Positions 24,701 to 25,391 of a stretch of DNA of 25,391 nucleotides are shown here, piece after piece. Each line of letters begins with the position of its first letter. Positions within the stretch are counted from its first letter, which is position 1. This DNA is from Mesostigma viride (Eukaryota; Streptophyta; Mesostigmatophyceae; Mesostigmatales; Mesostigmataceae), in the NCBI GenBank assembly GCA_009746045.1, contig RPFO01000781.1, positions 1-25,391 on the forward strand, given 5' to 3'. Under the pieces are notes generated by a model, which did no database searches, was not told the DNA's origin, and saw nothing but the letters and a program-made list of their open reading frames with translations. The position numbers and the translations under genes are program-made.

Positions 24701-25316
24701 GCGGCACAGGAGCGCGCGGGGTCGGTCCCCGAGGAGCTTCTCCGGGGGATCCTGGCAGGCCCCCGTGGCCAGGGCGGGCTCGCGTCCCTGGCAGGGCACC
24801 TGGCGGAGGGCAGCGACTCGGAGTACGAGGTCGCGCGCGCGTGCTTCCTGTGGGTGGTCCAGAACGCGCTCAAGAGGATTGACACGGCCTCTTCTTCGTT
24901 TTCTTCTTCCCCAGAGAATGGCCACGATGGGAAGAGAGGTGGGGGCCAGCCTGGCCGGGACGGTGGCCCATCAGGCACGGGTACGCCGTTGGTGGACTTG
25001 TTGTTGGACAAGTGCCAGGTGGCGGAGGATGGGGAAGGGTCATCGCGCAGCGGCAGCGGCAACGGCAGCGCGCTGGTGTCACCGGGCGCGGCAGGGGCCC
25101 CCTGGGCGGAGCGCGTGGCGCTGCTGTTCGCAGCGCTCGCGCAGGCGTGCCAGCTGGAGGCGGCGGTGGTGCACGGGCTGGCCAAGGGGCCTTCGTTTGA
25201 GAGCGCGTCGGACGGGGGGGCCATGGTGGGCCTTGCAGGGATCAAGGCGAGGGGCAAGGGGGGGAAGGCAGAGACGGGGTTGGAGCCTCACTGCTGGTCG
25301 GCCGTCAAGGTTACCG
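21774..25316 (+). CDS. LRR protein with degenerate transglutaminase-like (KY/CYK3-type) domain, partial
   Basis: Three exons are visible: 21774-22006, 22863-23336 and 23879-25316, with GT-AG borders in phases 2 and 0. The last donor (ACCG followed by gtgagt) is phase 1. They give about 715 residues and the gene continues past the window. The ATG has A at -3 and G at +4 and follows an in-frame TAA. Residues 1-55 are basic and serine-rich. From about 60, an LRRC23-like cap (GKTADGMHYAYLNL) leads into SDS22-type leucine-rich repeats (LQHVQVSNNAVDDL, LRMDVSYNKI, LEVLIAANNSLTRLDGL). A low-complexity insert lies at about 133-187. The repeats close with LTELDG, ANLHGAD and RKYFP by about residue 390. 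A linker follows, then a transglutaminase-like region: VARACFLW at about 553, LLFAALAQACQLEAAVVHGLAKG at 651-673 and HCWSAVKV at 707. The position of the catalytic Cys appears to be Ala, so it is probably a scaffold rather than an enzyme. Exon 2 needs one extra C at 22958-22962. Confidence 0.78.
22007..22862 (+). other. LRR gene intron 1
   Basis: This 856 bp intron has a gtatgt donor after CTCAG and an aaccccag acceptor. The arginine codon split AG/G joins YAYLNL to the next residues LENQQL, as expected inside a leucine-rich repeat. The content is unremarkable, C/T-rich in its second half. Small open frames on both strands show no family features. Confidence 0.75.
22958..22962 (+). other. Frameshift site in the LRR gene (C run one base short)
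   Basis: Exon 2 reads D-L-T-P and then leaves the LRR frame, reaching a TGA at 22981-22983. One more C in this five-C run would give D-L-T-P-L-G-S-L-P-Y-L, a normal leucine-rich repeat, and the frame then stays open to the exon end. The conservation on both sides shows that the shift is recent or technical. Confidence 0.8.
23358..23381 (+). repeat. (CCTGTC)4 microsatellite
   Basis: Four perfect hexamer copies lie 21 bp inside intron 2 of the LRR gene, followed by the diverged catgtcatattgtc. It is a simple slippage repeat with no visible function. Confidence 0.85.
23733..23831 (+). repeat. Imperfect short repeats in LRR gene intron 2
   Basis: atatgtttctg occurs at 23733, 23752 and 23780, twice followed by tgccacgc. 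It is followed by decamer repeats, atgccattcc at 23800 and 23821 with atgacattcc between. They look like unstable local duplications. Confidence 0.7.
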
Positions 25317-25391
25317 GTGAGTTGCCGGCTGGTGGTAGCGGGTGTTTGGCCGCCTGTCTGTGGCCGACTAGTCATGTGTTTGCTTCTTTGT
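25317..25391 (+). other. Start of LRR gene intron 3, cut by the window edge
   Basis: The sequence after ACCG is gtgagt, a consensus donor, so the coding exon probably ends at 25316. The frame does stay open to the window edge. However, the bases after the donor no longer look like a transglutaminase-like domain, which would be expected to give residues such as G-x-W-Y-L-V-D after the histidine strand. Confidence 0.6.

Noticed and set aside
23677-25257. 526-residue minus-strand ORF
   Set aside because: It is the antisense shadow of the GC-rich LRR gene exon 3, whose + strand frame shows conserved repeats and splice borders. The antisense protein has no family features.

Overview
This is eukaryotic nuclear DNA. 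It carries two spliced genes with GT-AG introns, placed head to head, and tandem repeats fill most of the window. The first gene is a plant-type exocyst subunit SEC6. Together with GC-rich coding exons and introns of a few hundred bases, this suggests a green alga (Chlorophyta). The lineage is an inference; that the DNA is eukaryotic is secure.

Region 1 (1-17060) is one uninterrupted minisatellite array, still running at the left edge. Its basic unit is 43 bp. Longer 49 and 50 bp units carry a 6-7 bp insert reading (c)tattgt. The unit has no stop codon in any + strand frame and its length is not a multiple of three, so the array creates overlapping phantom ORFs of up to 5,620 codons. I do not consider it coding.

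Region 2 (17061-20693, minus strand) holds the first five exons (142 codons) of SEC6, reconstructed here by hand. They join in phase and align without gaps to the N terminus of plant SEC6 as I remember it. After exon 5 there is a good splice donor but no further SEC6 exon. What follows is about 165 bp of unique sequence and then the satellite. The rest of the gene must lie beyond more than 17 kb of satellite, or it has been lost or misjoined in assembly. A second tandem array, with a 13 bp unit and a 234 bp higher-order period, fills much of SEC6 intron 2. A degenerate stretch in intron 4 looks like the satellite unit and may be its ancestor or an escaped copy.

Region 3 (20694-21773) is an AT-richer intergenic stretch of about 1.1 kb between the two divergent genes, and is presumably a shared promoter region.

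Region 4 (21774 to the right edge, plus strand) is a leucine-rich-repeat protein. Its N-terminal part resembles ciliary LRRC23-type proteins, and it is followed by a degenerate transglutaminase-like (KY/CYK3-type) domain. Three exons are visible and the gene runs off the window. Exon 2 needs one extra base in a C run to stay open, so there is either an assembly error or a real frameshift. The transglutaminase-like domain seems to lack its catalytic cysteine.

No rRNA, tRNA, CRISPR array or recognisable transposon coding region was found. The two genes show no obvious functional link. SEC6 acts in exocytic vesicle tethering; the LRR/transglutaminase-like protein is probably a scaffold.
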